32,923 nucleotides of DNA from Fidelibacterota bacterium (GTDB lineage Bacteria > Fidelibacterota > Marinisomatia > SCGC-AAA003-L08 > TS1B11). The notes under the pieces were generated by a model. That model saw only the letters and a list, made by a program, of their open reading frames with translations. It did no database searches and was not told where the DNA came from. This document shows, one piece after another, positions 17,457-26,518 of the stretch. The translations under genes were made by a program, and so were the position numbers. Each line of letters opens with the position of its first letter. The stretch's first letter is position 1. The stretch is from assembly GCA_020346745.1 (NCBI GenBank), contig CP070787.1:1300342-1333264 (forward strand). Reading direction: 5' to 3'.

Positions 17457-18941
17457 TCAGTGCAAGAGTGTTATTCTCCGTGCTTCATGCTTACCGCCTG
17501 ATTCGAGCACAACTACATAGATACCCGAGGCCAGCTCGTTATCCTCAAAATGGAGTTGATGATGGCCGCTCCTCCGGTCTCCTTCCTCCAGCGTCCTGAG
17601 CCACCGACCTGTGACATCATAAAGACTAATGGTCACATGGGCCGCATCTGGCAGCCAATACCAGAGTATCGTCGCGGGATTGAACGGATTGGGATAATTC
17701 TGAAAAAGCTGTGCCGATGTTGGTAGCAGATATGGTGGATCTCCGAATGCCATGGTGGACCGGACCATCTCCTGGTAGCGCAGCAGAGCCTCGATGAAAT
17801 AATAGTCGGCATAGATCAGGGAAACATCGATCCCCTTATCTGCATTGTGATTCTGCACACCGTGTAACAGGATCCCGCAGCTATTCGTCCCCTCTGCAAG
17901 GTAAGCGTCGGAGAGTAACGACGCTAATATATCTGTAGCCGAGTTTCTGTACCGGGTGGCATCCTCTCCCGATCTGACTAAGGCTACTAATTCTAGCAGT
18001 CCGGAGAGGGCAATCGCTGACGCCGATACATCTTTCTCCTCATTAGGAATGCTATCAGCCTGAAAATCCCAGTAGGGGACCTGGTCTTCAGGGAGGTTCT
18101 CGATGAAATAATCGGCCAGCCTCTCAGCGGCCTCCAGAAAGCGCGTATCTCCCGTCTCTCGATAGGCCATGGTAAATCCATACAGGCCCCAGGCCTGCCC
18201 ACGAGCCCAGGTCGATTCAGTGGATTCTCCCTGCTTGCTGGTCCATTGCAGAACTTCCCCGGTCGTGGTATCATAATCCACAATTTGATATGTACTGCCA
18301 TCGGGACGGATGTGATCTTCAATCGTCCTTAGGGCATGACTGACCGCCATGTCATACAACTCTGCTTCACCGCCATTCTTTGCCGCCCAGAACAGGATCT
18401 CCAGATTCATCATGTTATCGATGATAACTGGAAACTCGTAGCTGTTCCAGGACCTGACACAACCCACTCTGGCGTGAAATCGGGTAGCCAGCGACCTCGC
18501 CGCCTGTATGATCACTTCCCGATATTCCTCCCTGCCTGTCAGGCGGTATCCATTCCCGAAGCTGCAAAAAATAATAAATCCCACATCGTGCGTATTGGTA
18601 TTGTACTTTGATTCCTCCAGACCAGCGGTCCAGCTCTCGGCCCATCGGCGCCAGGTAGCATCAGAGTTCCACTCATAGATTCGCCAGAGACACCCGGGAA
18701 ACCAACCGCTCACCCAACTTCCGGCAGTTCTGGTGTACCAGGATGTGTCATTCCTCGTACGGTAAGGATACCTCGTGGTGTCACCGAGTTGAGCAACCGT
18801 GGCCACGAGCTGTCGCTCCGCGAACTGCAAAGCGGATTCGACCTCGAGCGAAAGATTTTGGGGAAAAAGCGAGCCGGCCAGCAAGCTTAGCATTAGGGTT
18901 GGTACAGCTAGACCCTTCACTATCCGCTCCCTTGGCCTCAT
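17457..18941 (-). CDS. Secreted GH88 unsaturated glucuronyl hydrolase with T9SS sorting domain
   Basis: 494 residues from ATG 18941, chosen because AGGGAG lies 6 bases upstream and a good signal peptide then follows (MRPRERIVKGLAVPTLMLSLLAG). The (alpha/alpha)6-barrel carries GH88 landmarks: SWVSGWFPGCLWRIYEW, NTHDVGFIIF with Asp119, IIDNMMNLEILFWAA with Asp175, and the active-site stretch STWARGQAWGLYGF. The two Asp fit the catalytic pair known for the family. GH88 enzymes hydrate and release unsaturated uronates left by polysaccharide lyases. The last 90 residues begin LFQNYPNPFNPAT and end ASGIYVVVLESGG...ITLLH, a type A sorting domain. Surface display is unusual for GH88, most of which are intracellular or periplasmic. 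Confidence 0.92.
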   Translation of the reverse strand: MRPRERIVKGLAVPTLMLSLLAGSLFPQNLSLEVESALQFAERQLVATVAQLGDTTRYPYRTRNDTSWYTRTAGSWVSGWFPGCLWRIYEWNSDATWRRWAESWTAGLEESKYNTNTHDVGFIIFCSFGNGYRLTGREEYREVIIQAARSLATRFHARVGCVRSWNSYEFPVIIDNMMNLEILFWAAKNGGEAELYDMAVSHALRTIEDHIRPDGSTYQIVDYDTTTGEVLQWTSKQGESTESTWARGQAWGLYGFTMAYRETGDTRFLEAAERLADYFIENLPEDQVPYWDFQADSIPNEEKDVSASAIALSGLLELVALVRSGEDATRYRNSATDILASLLSDAYLAEGTNSCGILLHGVQNHNADKGIDVSLIYADYYFIEALLRYQEMVRSTMAFGDPPYLLPTSAQLFQNYPNPFNPATILWYWLPDAAHVTISLYDVTGRWLRTLEEGDRRSGHHQLHFEDNELASGIYVVVLESGGKHEARRITLLH

Positions 18942-18981
18942 TGAATCTCCCTGCACAAAAACACTGATATCACAATGCCTA

Positions 18982-20148
18982 TCACTGCTCCCGGGCTTTC
19001 TGCAGGTAACCCAGCGGGTCCACATCCACTAGTCCGGACACATCCTCCGACAGCACATCCGCAACGGTATCATGATCCCAGATGTTGTTCTCCGCCTTCA
19101 CCGTATCGGCCGTTTCGTTCACCAGATCTTTGGTCCGGCTCCCCTTTATTATGTTCAGACCAGCACTTGTTAGGTGATCACCTCCAATGGTCACGCTCCC
19201 CCCACCCAGGTCCGCCTGGACGTAGTCTTTTAGCATCACACCGGTACTGCGGGCATCCTGGATATCATTGCTTTCCAGCAGGATCCGGGCATTCTCATAA
19301 GCATATACTCCATAGTTGCCCTGACGGAATATATTGCCCCGGATAACTGCATCAACACTTCCGTATATCCGGAAACCGTATTTGGCATCATGCACGGTGT
19401 TGTTCTCGAACACTACTGTCATCGTATCACGGCCACCGCTGAATCTGGGTCCCGTCGAACTGCCGCTGAACGTACACCCCCTGACCGCATACGATCCCGA
19501 ACTGCCACCTGCCCGCACCGGCTGCTGGCAGTCCACGAACTCGCAGTTCTCCACGGTGACCGATCCACCGTTATTGATCATCACCGCCTTGTCCTCCGAA
19601 TTCTCGAAGTAGCAATCCCTAATGATGGTGCCGAAAGCTTCGTACCCCCGGCCATTGTTGGTGATCGCATCCTCGCATACGATCGGGAAACGCAGGTTCT
19701 CAACTACATTATCCACTCCACTCTGGACATGCAAACCGTCGGGGAAACGCAGCAGCGTAAAATTCCGGATCACGTTGCTATCACCATGGATCTCGATGAA
19801 ATGATCCTGCCCCTCGGTTTGGCTGCAATCATCAGGACCGGTATACCTCACCACCAGCCCGCTGTCCCCTCCATCCAGGATCAGATGGCTGCCGTAGAAA
19901 TAGATCCGGTCCTCGATCTCCAACGTATCCTCATCGCAGACGAACGTGATCATACCTCCACCCGTCACAACCACGGAGTCCAGGGCGGCTCGAAGAGCCG
20001 CTTCGGTACATTCAATTTGTAGCACCAGGCCTGGTGCATCCGATTCATCAGTAGGGGACTCCGCACACGACATCAGCACTAAGGTGGCTGCAGCATAGAG
20101 AACTACCGGTATTGCCGGTTTTATATGGTACTGCCCGCTGAGTCTCAT
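18982..20148 (-). CDS. Right-handed beta-helix lipoprotein, polysaccharide-lyase-like
   Basis: 388 residues. The leader ends in LVLMSCAES, a lipobox with Cys28, so it is a predicted lipoprotein. The body is a ladder of parallel beta-helix coils: FIEIHGDSNVIRNFTLL, GVDNVVENLRF, GTIIRDCYFENSEDKAVMINNGGSV, VVFENNTVHDAKYGFRIYG and so on, each about 22-25 residues. The overall layout resembles pectate-lyase-like proteins, with an acidic DAITNN turn near 160 that could bind calcium. I cannot assign a lyase family. The C-terminus (VDPLGYLQ) has no sorting domain. SD GAGGTGAT directly precedes the ATG. It lies 40 bases before the GH88 gene, as expected if a lyase produces the unsaturated ends that GH88 removes. 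Confidence 0.85.
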   Translation of the reverse strand: MRLSGQYHIKPAIPVVLYAAATLVLMSCAESPTDESDAPGLVLQIECTEAALRAALDSVVVTGGGMITFVCDEDTLEIEDRIYFYGSHLILDGGDSGLVVRYTGPDDCSQTEGQDHFIEIHGDSNVIRNFTLLRFPDGLHVQSGVDNVVENLRFPIVCEDAITNNGRGYEAFGTIIRDCYFENSEDKAVMINNGGSVTVENCEFVDCQQPVRAGGSSGSYAVRGCTFSGSSTGPRFSGGRDTMTVVFENNTVHDAKYGFRIYGSVDAVIRGNIFRQGNYGVYAYENARILLESNDIQDARSTGVMLKDYVQADLGGGSVTIGGDHLTSAGLNIIKGSRTKDLVNETADTVKAENNIWDHDTVADVLSEDVSGLVDVDPLGYLQKAREQ

Positions 20149-20169
20149 ATCACCTCAGGTGTTAAGTTG

Positions 20170-21693
20170 TTATTTTATAAGCGTCATGCGTTTGGTAAGG
20201 ATCATATCGCCTACCTCGAGACGGTAGTAATACGTTCCGCTGGCTACTGTCCGTCCCGTCCCATCGGTGCCATCCCAGACTAGCATGTATTCCCCTCGCT
20301 GCTGGTCGCCGCTGTGGAGCAACTTCACTCGTGCACCCGACAGACTGTATACCTCCAGCTTCACGTGGTCGGAGACGGCGAGCCGGTAGCCGATGGTCGT
20401 CTGGGCATTGAATGGATTGGGATAGTTCTGGCGTAGTTCGAATTGCGCTGGCAGCCGCGTGGCTATTGGCTCTTCCTGTGACACCGGCGGAAATTCATAC
20501 ACCCGCCACTCATGCTCGCATGGATGATATGACGTACCCGTATCCGATCTCGCCGCTAGGTAGTATTTGCCTTCCGCAGGCAAAACCAGCCGAGAACGCG
20601 ACGTATGCCATTGAACATCGATCGAATCACCATGCTGGCAAATGGCACCCAGTGTATCGTGACTGAAAATGATACTCTCTGCATCCTCGAATGTGGATCG
20701 ATAGGCTGTATCTGTAAACATCCGCTCGAAATTCGCCAGTCGATGATCTGAGTTGGCAACGTATGCACTATCGTTGGTGTCGTGAACTCTCATGACGCTG
20801 TCTGGTGAAGTATTGGCAACATAGACATACCCCGTGGTATCACCCCACCGTATGTTGACCAGGCCACCAGGGGCCACCTCGACCGCCGCAGCCCTGCCCG
20901 AACTGTCAACCAGGCAGAAATGACGCCCATCATCCGTGATGGTGTAGTTGGTAATAAAGGACACAGCGCTGTCTACCGTTGGACAGTAACGGGCGATAAT
21001 CGGTGCCAGTCTACCGGCCGGACCATCCCCTGAAGTTGTGGTTCCTTCGTAATGAGCATTGGCATCTCCCACCGCCAGTCCCTGATTATTCAGAATTGCG
21101 TAACCACACATCAGGACGCGGTAGCCGTCTGCATAATCGATGACCTCCACATCCTCATCCGTCCAGACTTTTGTATCCCTGGGCATACCATGGCTGTCTG
21201 AGGTCTTGGCCAGGATCGGACCGCGATCACTATGGGTCACCCCGAATGCGGAGCAGCCTTCGAATGAGCGCTCCTCATATTTCCGCCTCGCTCCTGGCAA
21301 GCCGGCAATCTTCCGAAGCGTATTACCTCCGATCATCCCGATGGCTACATCCATGAAAGAAATACCCGTCTCATCAGCCATTCCCTGCCACTCCCGGAGC
21401 AGTCCCGGATAACACTCTCTAAGTCTGGTCAGTTGATACTCCAAGGCGAGAGCGAGGGCTGGTCCGTTAGACCCACTGAATAGTGCTTGCTCCAATCCAT
21501 TCCAACGCTCGAATTCAGCTGGCTTCAAGCTCGCCTTCCGCACTCCGATCTCATAATCCGAACCAGTCAGGTAATGAATACCGTCCGACACCTTTTTGCC
21601 ACCCTCCGAACCCGATAGAGCTTGTGGATGAGCCCAGCCGATACATAAAGCTAAGACTATGCCTGGATATAGTAGACCTCTAGGCGGATTCAA
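20170..21693 (-). CDS. Secreted C45 family Ntn hydrolase with T9SS sorting domain
   Basis: 507 residues. The start is TTG at 21693: AGGAGG lies 6 bases away and the protein then opens with a signal peptide (residues 1 to about 27, core GIVLALCIGWA). The C45 domain spans about 40-385. The likely nucleophile is Cys147 in FEGCSAFGV, followed by GPILAKTSDSHG, NNQGLAVGDANAHYEG, FCLVDSSGRAAAVE and the later ICQHGDS. The same ICQHGD string occurs in the cytoplasmic paralogue, which supports common descent. Residues from about 415 form a sorting domain (ELRQNYPNPFNAQT ... SGTYYYRLEVGD ... TLIK). The enzyme should be exported and anchored or released at the cell surface, where it would cleave an N-acyl amide. 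Substrate unknown. Confidence 0.9.
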   Translation of the reverse strand: MNPPRGLLYPGIVLALCIGWAHPQALSGSEGGKKVSDGIHYLTGSDYEIGVRKASLKPAEFERWNGLEQALFSGSNGPALALALEYQLTRLRECYPGLLREWQGMADETGISFMDVAIGMIGGNTLRKIAGLPGARRKYEERSFEGCSAFGVTHSDRGPILAKTSDSHGMPRDTKVWTDEDVEVIDYADGYRVLMCGYAILNNQGLAVGDANAHYEGTTTSGDGPAGRLAPIIARYCPTVDSAVSFITNYTITDDGRHFCLVDSSGRAAAVEVAPGGLVNIRWGDTTGYVYVANTSPDSVMRVHDTNDSAYVANSDHRLANFERMFTDTAYRSTFEDAESIIFSHDTLGAICQHGDSIDVQWHTSRSRLVLPAEGKYYLAARSDTGTSYHPCEHEWRVYEFPPVSQEEPIATRLPAQFELRQNYPNPFNAQTTIGYRLAVSDHVKLEVYSLSGARVKLLHSGDQQRGEYMLVWDGTDGTGRTVASGTYYYRLEVGDMILTKRMTLIK

Positions 21694-21746
21694 GACTCCC
21701 CTCCTTCCTCTGACTTGCTGTACTTGATAGATACCTGTTATAGACG

Positions 21747-23285
21747 CTAGCGCAGCAGAACCATACGTCGCGCCTCCCGATACTCACCAGACACCAGCAC
21801 ATAGATATAAACGCCACTGGCAACATCCGTCCCGGTATCGTCCTTCGCATCCCATCCGGCGGTATGATGGCCAGCTGGCCGGAAACCATCCGCCAATGTC
21901 CGCACCAGGCGGCCATTGATATCATAGATCCTCAGTGTAGCTAGGTCCGACTCAAGCAACTGGTAGCGAATGGAAGTCTCGGGATTGAATGGGTTGGGAT
22001 GATTCTGCTCCAAGGCAAACCGGTGAGGCAGTTGCGCTTTCCCCCTGTTGTCAAAGCCCGTAGCGGTCGTTGTAATGTGCGTATTATCGGTCAGGTTAAA
22101 GGTAGTCGAATAGATTTCGCTACTATTCTGTGTAACCACCACCGAGTAGGGTGTGAGATACGTTGTATCAGTGGCGCTCTGCACATACGCGACCAGATCA
22201 AGGGTATCGATATTCCCCAGTGCGTCCGTCGTGTCCTCGGCAACCAGCACATCGTCCTTATCGTAAAACTGCACCAACGCCCCCTCCACTGGCGAATCGT
22301 CTACCGTGATCGTGGCGTCCACATGCCAACCCACTGTCAGCTCTGACTCAGCACCGCTGATCGTGACGGATGCCCCTTCGAAACTGGTGCCCATGAAGGT
22401 CACCTTGGCTCCGGAATTCACAGTCAGCACTAGGGAGGTCCAGCCCACGAATTCGCAGTCGATGAACACATTCCCGATACCGCCCGAGACACTGATCGTA
22501 CTGGCGTACCCATCTAAGATGTTTCCGACAAAAGTGTTGCTGTCCGAATCCTCGACTACAATGCCGTTGTTCACAAAGGTGTTACCCCTGATCAGGTTGT
22601 GCTTCGGCATACCGAGATCACCACCGTAAATGCTCAGGCCGTAATCCTTGTTATTCTCAAATAAATTATTCTCGATGAGGTTATGATGGCTCAGGTCAGT
22701 GAAGATTTCGATCCCACCACCCGTGGTAGCAGGATCATAATCGTTGTAACCGTTATGGATGATCTCATTGTCGTGGACGTAAAAATTCTGCACGCGTGAC
22801 AGTTTCATCGCCCGCAGCGCGTTGTCCCTGAATATCGAATTCCGCAGTTCATTGTTTACGCATTCACCCCCGACCTGATATCCGAAGCCTTGGTTCGAGT
22901 CGATCTGACAGCTGTCCAGCAGTCCGTCACTCCATCCCGGGGCGTACATTCCTGAACCCCAGTTGGTCATCCGCAGTTTTTTAATGGTGATGTTCGGGGA
23001 GCCCGGGCCACGGGGCTTGACGGCAACGTGATCCCCAGAAGATTCAGGAGGGCGACCACCGCCTCGAAGTGTGTGGAGCGCACCATCCAGAGTGAAGTCC
23101 TGTGCCCAGATCTCAAAGCATTGCGGAATGGACACCTCCGTCGTGGAGTAATCCTGCGTCAAAACCACCGTCTGGCCATTGTAGGCGGTGCCGAACTGTG
23201 TGTTCACCGCGAACTGGGCCATTACGCACTGAGCTCCAATGGTAAGTAAAATCACTCCTGGTATGGATATATGCAGTTTATTCAT
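21747..23285 (-). CDS. Secreted right-handed beta-helix protein with T9SS sorting domain
   Basis: 512 residues. Signal peptide 1-23 (GVILLTIGAQCVMAQ). Residues about 60-310 are parallel beta-helix coils: ITIKKLRMTNWGSGMYAP, LLDSCQIDSNQGFGYQV, LRNSIFRDNALRAMKL, NFYVHDNEIIHNGYND, NLIENNLFENNKDYGLSIYG and NLIRGNTFVNNGIVVEDS. Residues about 315-405 look like a separate beta-sandwich of the carboxypeptidase-regulatory or Cna-B type (ITVDDSPVEGALVQFYDKDD). The sorting domain starts at ALEQNHPNPFNPET near 424. No catalytic residues can be named; NosD-like and pectate-lyase-like folds are both possible. AGGAGG is well placed before the ATG. Confidence 0.87.
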   Translation of the reverse strand: MNKLHISIPGVILLTIGAQCVMAQFAVNTQFGTAYNGQTVVLTQDYSTTEVSIPQCFEIWAQDFTLDGALHTLRGGGRPPESSGDHVAVKPRGPGSPNITIKKLRMTNWGSGMYAPGWSDGLLDSCQIDSNQGFGYQVGGECVNNELRNSIFRDNALRAMKLSRVQNFYVHDNEIIHNGYNDYDPATTGGGIEIFTDLSHHNLIENNLFENNKDYGLSIYGGDLGMPKHNLIRGNTFVNNGIVVEDSDSNTFVGNILDGYASTISVSGGIGNVFIDCEFVGWTSLVLTVNSGAKVTFMGTSFEGASVTISGAESELTVGWHVDATITVDDSPVEGALVQFYDKDDVLVAEDTTDALGNIDTLDLVAYVQSATDTTYLTPYSVVVTQNSSEIYSTTFNLTDNTHITTTATGFDNRGKAQLPHRFALEQNHPNPFNPETSIRYQLLESDLATLRIYDINGRLVRTLADGFRPAGHHTAGWDAKDDTGTDVASGVYIYVLVSGEYREARRMVLLR

Positions 23286-23364
23286 GATGGTCCTCCTCTT
23301 GATTCCTGTGCCGATCCGATCCTACCCGGAGACACTACAATCTTTTTATGTTTTGTTTGCATCG

Positions 23365-24372
23365 TTATTCAGTGATACCAATAGTGAAACGATGGACGTC
23401 CTGGAAGATACCTCCCACCGGGGAATACGCGTAGTCAATCAACATGACCAGACCGCCCAGCCGCTTCCGGATACCGAAACCGGCGGCAAAACTCTCCAGA
23501 TCGTGGCCGAACTTGTATCCCGCCCTTAGCGCCAGCACGCCCCGGTACCAGTATTCACCTCCCACCTGGATGCGCTCCGTATAGTCCCGCGGAGAGATAG
23601 CATCCATACTGAGAGTTAACGACTGCGTTCCAGCCTCAGGCCGGAAGACGGAAATGATGTCCAGTGCTATCCCCAACCGGAAGGTGAGTGGCAGCTCGAA
23701 GTAATCCAGCTGGTACCGCGTCCGCGGCGAAAAGTTGCGTACGGAAAGCGCCACCCGCATATCCCGGAAGCCGGTGTAATACACCGTACCGAAATCAACT
23801 GCCAGTACGTCCTTCTTCGCCTCCCAGTCCGTGATCTGCTCACCGGTTCTCCGGTCCTGATAGTCAAAAGTGCCAAAATCCTCGTGAGCCCATTTGATCT
23901 GGCCACCCACAGAAAACGCATGCGTGATCCGCCGGGCGTAGGTCGCACCCAGCGCAAACTGCCGGATCAAATCCTGAAATCCCTGCTCTACCCAACGCTC
24001 GCCCCCTACAAAGGAGGTGACCCGTACATCCGGATTATCCATGCTGAGCACGCTGATACCGAAAACCCCGGTCGTGGCCGTACCATAAGCCACCCCCATA
24101 GAGTACATCCTCATGTCGGCCAGCCAGGCGGTGTAGTTACTGGTAAAAGCGAAACCCCTTATAGCCCCAATACCCGCCGGATTCCAGAACAACGAGTTCA
24201 CATCGCCATCTGTGGCTGCAAAGCTCCCGCCAGTAGCAGCCGGGCGCGCTCCCACATCAATGTCCAGAAAGGTCATCCCGGCCTGCCCCACTCGCTTCAT
24301 CTGCGCCGCGAGTGGTAGGCACACCATCAGCAGTGCACATATTAGCCTGGCTCTTGCTGGTCGATTACTCAA
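23365..24372 (-). CDS. PorV/PorQ-like outer-membrane beta-barrel protein
   Basis: 335 residues. TTG at 24372 is the start: GAGGTGAGGA lies upstream and the signal peptide (RPARARLICALLMVCLPLAAQ) needs those residues. Next comes the family signature GQAGMTFLDIDVGARPAATGG ... DGDVNSLFWNPAGIG, as in PorV and PorQ of type IX secretion systems, followed by amphipathic strands to the end (DVHRFTIGITE). PorV is a shuttle that binds sorting domains and carries cargo to the attachment machinery; PorQ is a related barrel. Which one this resembles more cannot be settled here. It directly follows the sorted 704-residue protein by 25 bases. The core secretion genes (sov/sprA, porK-N) are not in the window. 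Confidence 0.88.
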   Translation of the reverse strand: MSNRPARARLICALLMVCLPLAAQMKRVGQAGMTFLDIDVGARPAATGGSFAATDGDVNSLFWNPAGIGAIRGFAFTSNYTAWLADMRMYSMGVAYGTATTGVFGISVLSMDNPDVRVTSFVGGERWVEQGFQDLIRQFALGATYARRITHAFSVGGQIKWAHEDFGTFDYQDRRTGEQITDWEAKKDVLAVDFGTVYYTGFRDMRVALSVRNFSPRTRYQLDYFELPLTFRLGIALDIISVFRPEAGTQSLTLSMDAISPRDYTERIQVGGEYWYRGVLALRAGYKFGHDLESFAAGFGIRKRLGGLVMLIDYAYSPVGGIFQDVHRFTIGITE

Positions 24373-24397
24373 CTGCTATTCCTCACCTCGATGACCA

Positions 24398-26512
24398 TCA
24401 CCTGATCAGCACGATGTTTCCCATAGTGTTCCCTAGATCACTCTCGACGGTATAGATATATACCCCGCTGACCACATTCTGATTGCTCATCGTCTCCTGG
24501 GACCATTCCTCCTGACCGTTTGCCGACTTTCCTGGTTCGTGGCGATGCTCAATGGTGTGTACTAGGTTTCCGCTCTGGGTGTAGATCTTGATGGTGCACT
24601 CAGCCGGCAAGCCGACGAACATCAACCTCCGTGCCGCCCCTGCACCCCAACTCTGGGCCTTGTTGATATGGGGATTGGGCACCACCATGACATTGCTGAG
24701 TGGACCTTCCACCTCAGGTGGCCAGCCTGGTTGGGCGCGTACCTCCGGAAACAGCGTGTAGAACATACCCGACTCACGACCGTCGGTATCAAAAGCGGTC
24801 AGATAGTAATCGTACTCCCACAAGGGCGTTATGTTGGTGTCGATAAACGAATGCACAATAGTCGGATGATCGGTGCCCGCACCCCACTCCATGATCTTTC
24901 GGAATAAGGTATCGGCTAGGGTTGCGGGGGGATCGGGCGGCCTTGCGGACCGATAATTGCGATACAGCCGGTATCCGGCGAAATCCGTGGCGCTCTCCGA
25001 GGTCGAACCATCCCACTCCAGCCGCACTTGATTGACCTCGGAAGTAATGGTGAGACTCCGGGGTGGCGGCGGTGCCAGCAGGTCATCAGAGCGGCTCCTC
25101 AATCCATTCGTGTAATCATACATGTATCTCGCCCGGCCGAACGCCGCCATAAGCGAATCTCGACCTGTGGCAACGATCGTATTTTTCTCCTCATCCGTCA
25201 ATTCCCCCGCTTTCCACTGCTGCCCGGCCTCGATGGCTCGCTGCCGGCTTATCCCACCAGCGGCATAGGCCGTGACGATCCGCAGCGATTCACCTGGACC
25301 AAAATCATAAGGACCGAAACCAAGGAAAAAACCATGATTCTCGGCTAGGTTATCCAGGCCTGCTTGCCCCGCCCTCAAGGAATCACGTCGTCCGCTGCTG
25401 ATGTATTGGTACACGGTGCTGTCAGCCAACCCCGGTGGCCCCCACTGGGTCTGATCAAATGCATAGCGGCCTTGGTACTCTCCTCGCCAGTCTGTGGTCT
25501 TCGGCTGCGTGGGATCGTCAGTCTCGTCTGAAGGACTGCTGTCTGCATGCAGCACGGAAACACCGACATACTGCGGAGAAAGCAGCACACCGGTAAGCAC
25601 GTGCGGATTCCCCGTATCGTCGTAACCGATTGGCTCAGCGTCACCATCCCATGAAATCAGGGCCCGCAAGGAATCCTCAGGCGCTTGCCCCGCCTGCCCG
25701 TAACTCTCACCAATGTACTCATGCCGGGCATCATGACCCCAGCCCCCTTGCAGCTCGGCACCCCAGTTGCCTATATGCTGGGCACCCAGCGCACTGGGCT
25801 GGAATCGAAAGCACAGGGCAAGCCAGACATCATTCAGCTGCTTGGGCCAGCCGCTGATCTGCACTTCCCGGTCCTGGAAGCCCTCCCGACGCATGACCTT
25901 ACCCGTATTCTCGAATATATACTCCACTATGATGTAATCATCGTGATCCCGCAGGCTCCACCCGTATGCCTGGCGCGTAATAGTGATCCCTGTCTCGCTG
26001 TGGGTTACATTCTGTACGACCATTTCGGCTGGTAATACCGGAACCATGGCAGTGGGATATATTGGCCGCTGATCCCCATCGATAACGAGAATCGGATCCA
26101 GCCACCTGCTGTAGCGGTCCTCTGAGACCACCTTGATCCGATCGTTGTAGGGACCGCGGTCACCCCACGCCCCGGCATGATAATAATCATGGCGCTGACC
26201 TTGCGCATCCGTGAAATCAGGCAGTGCGAGATAGATACCAGACGCGCCCAGAAGACCCTGGACATCGTCATCATCCATCCAGGCATATTCGGCCGGCCAG
26301 AACAGCCAGTTCTCGGATTCGTAATCAAGATTGAACATGCGTGCATGTTCATAACTCTCGTAAAAGTTCCCGGCGAACACCGCCTGCAACCGGCCAATAT
26401 TCATATACTGGATCGTCTGACCCCAACCCGGCACTGACAACAACAATATCGCAGACACCATGACACCGATCATGGCAGCCGATCTGGGCTGTCTCCTCTC
26501 CAACCGGCTCAT
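24398..26512 (-). CDS. Secreted protein with FN3-like domain and sorting-domain-like C-terminus, partner of the TonB receptor
   Basis: 704 residues of unknown function. Signal peptide about 1-32 (AMIGVMVSAILLLSVPGWGQ). The first 470 residues are rich in Trp, Tyr and Asp and look like a beta-rich binding protein; I recognise no catalytic motif. A fibronectin type III-like domain covers about 480-600 (SEVNQVRLEWDGSTSE ... GYRLYRNY ... YDYYLTAFDTDGRESG). The end (VVPNPHINKAQ ... IKIYTQSGNLVHTIEH ... VSGVYIYTVES ... IVLIR) is a divergent sorting domain that uses VVPNP in place of NYPNPF. It starts 6 bases after the TonB receptor stop with GAGGT upstream. Position and size suggest a surface substrate-binding partner of that receptor, in a SusD-like role but not SusD by sequence. 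Confidence 0.8.
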   Translation of the reverse strand: MSRLERRQPRSAAMIGVMVSAILLLSVPGWGQTIQYMNIGRLQAVFAGNFYESYEHARMFNLDYESENWLFWPAEYAWMDDDDVQGLLGASGIYLALPDFTDAQGQRHDYYHAGAWGDRGPYNDRIKVVSEDRYSRWLDPILVIDGDQRPIYPTAMVPVLPAEMVVQNVTHSETGITITRQAYGWSLRDHDDYIIVEYIFENTGKVMRREGFQDREVQISGWPKQLNDVWLALCFRFQPSALGAQHIGNWGAELQGGWGHDARHEYIGESYGQAGQAPEDSLRALISWDGDAEPIGYDDTGNPHVLTGVLLSPQYVGVSVLHADSSPSDETDDPTQPKTTDWRGEYQGRYAFDQTQWGPPGLADSTVYQYISSGRRDSLRAGQAGLDNLAENHGFFLGFGPYDFGPGESLRIVTAYAAGGISRQRAIEAGQQWKAGELTDEEKNTIVATGRDSLMAAFGRARYMYDYTNGLRSRSDDLLAPPPPRSLTITSEVNQVRLEWDGSTSESATDFAGYRLYRNYRSARPPDPPATLADTLFRKIMEWGAGTDHPTIVHSFIDTNITPLWEYDYYLTAFDTDGRESGMFYTLFPEVRAQPGWPPEVEGPLSNVMVVPNPHINKAQSWGAGAARRLMFVGLPAECTIKIYTQSGNLVHTIEHRHEPGKSANGQEEWSQETMSNQNVVSGVYIYTVESDLGNTMGNIVLIR

Positions 26513-26518
26513 GCGGCT

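Noticed and set aside
18942-19025. N-terminal extension of the GH88 protein to 19025
   Set aside because: It overlaps the upstream gene and places charged residues before a normal signal peptide; ATG 18941 has AGGGAG at the right distance.
19390-20022. Plus-strand open frame of 210 codons
   Set aside because: Antisense shadow of the beta-helix lipoprotein gene; no recognisable domain.
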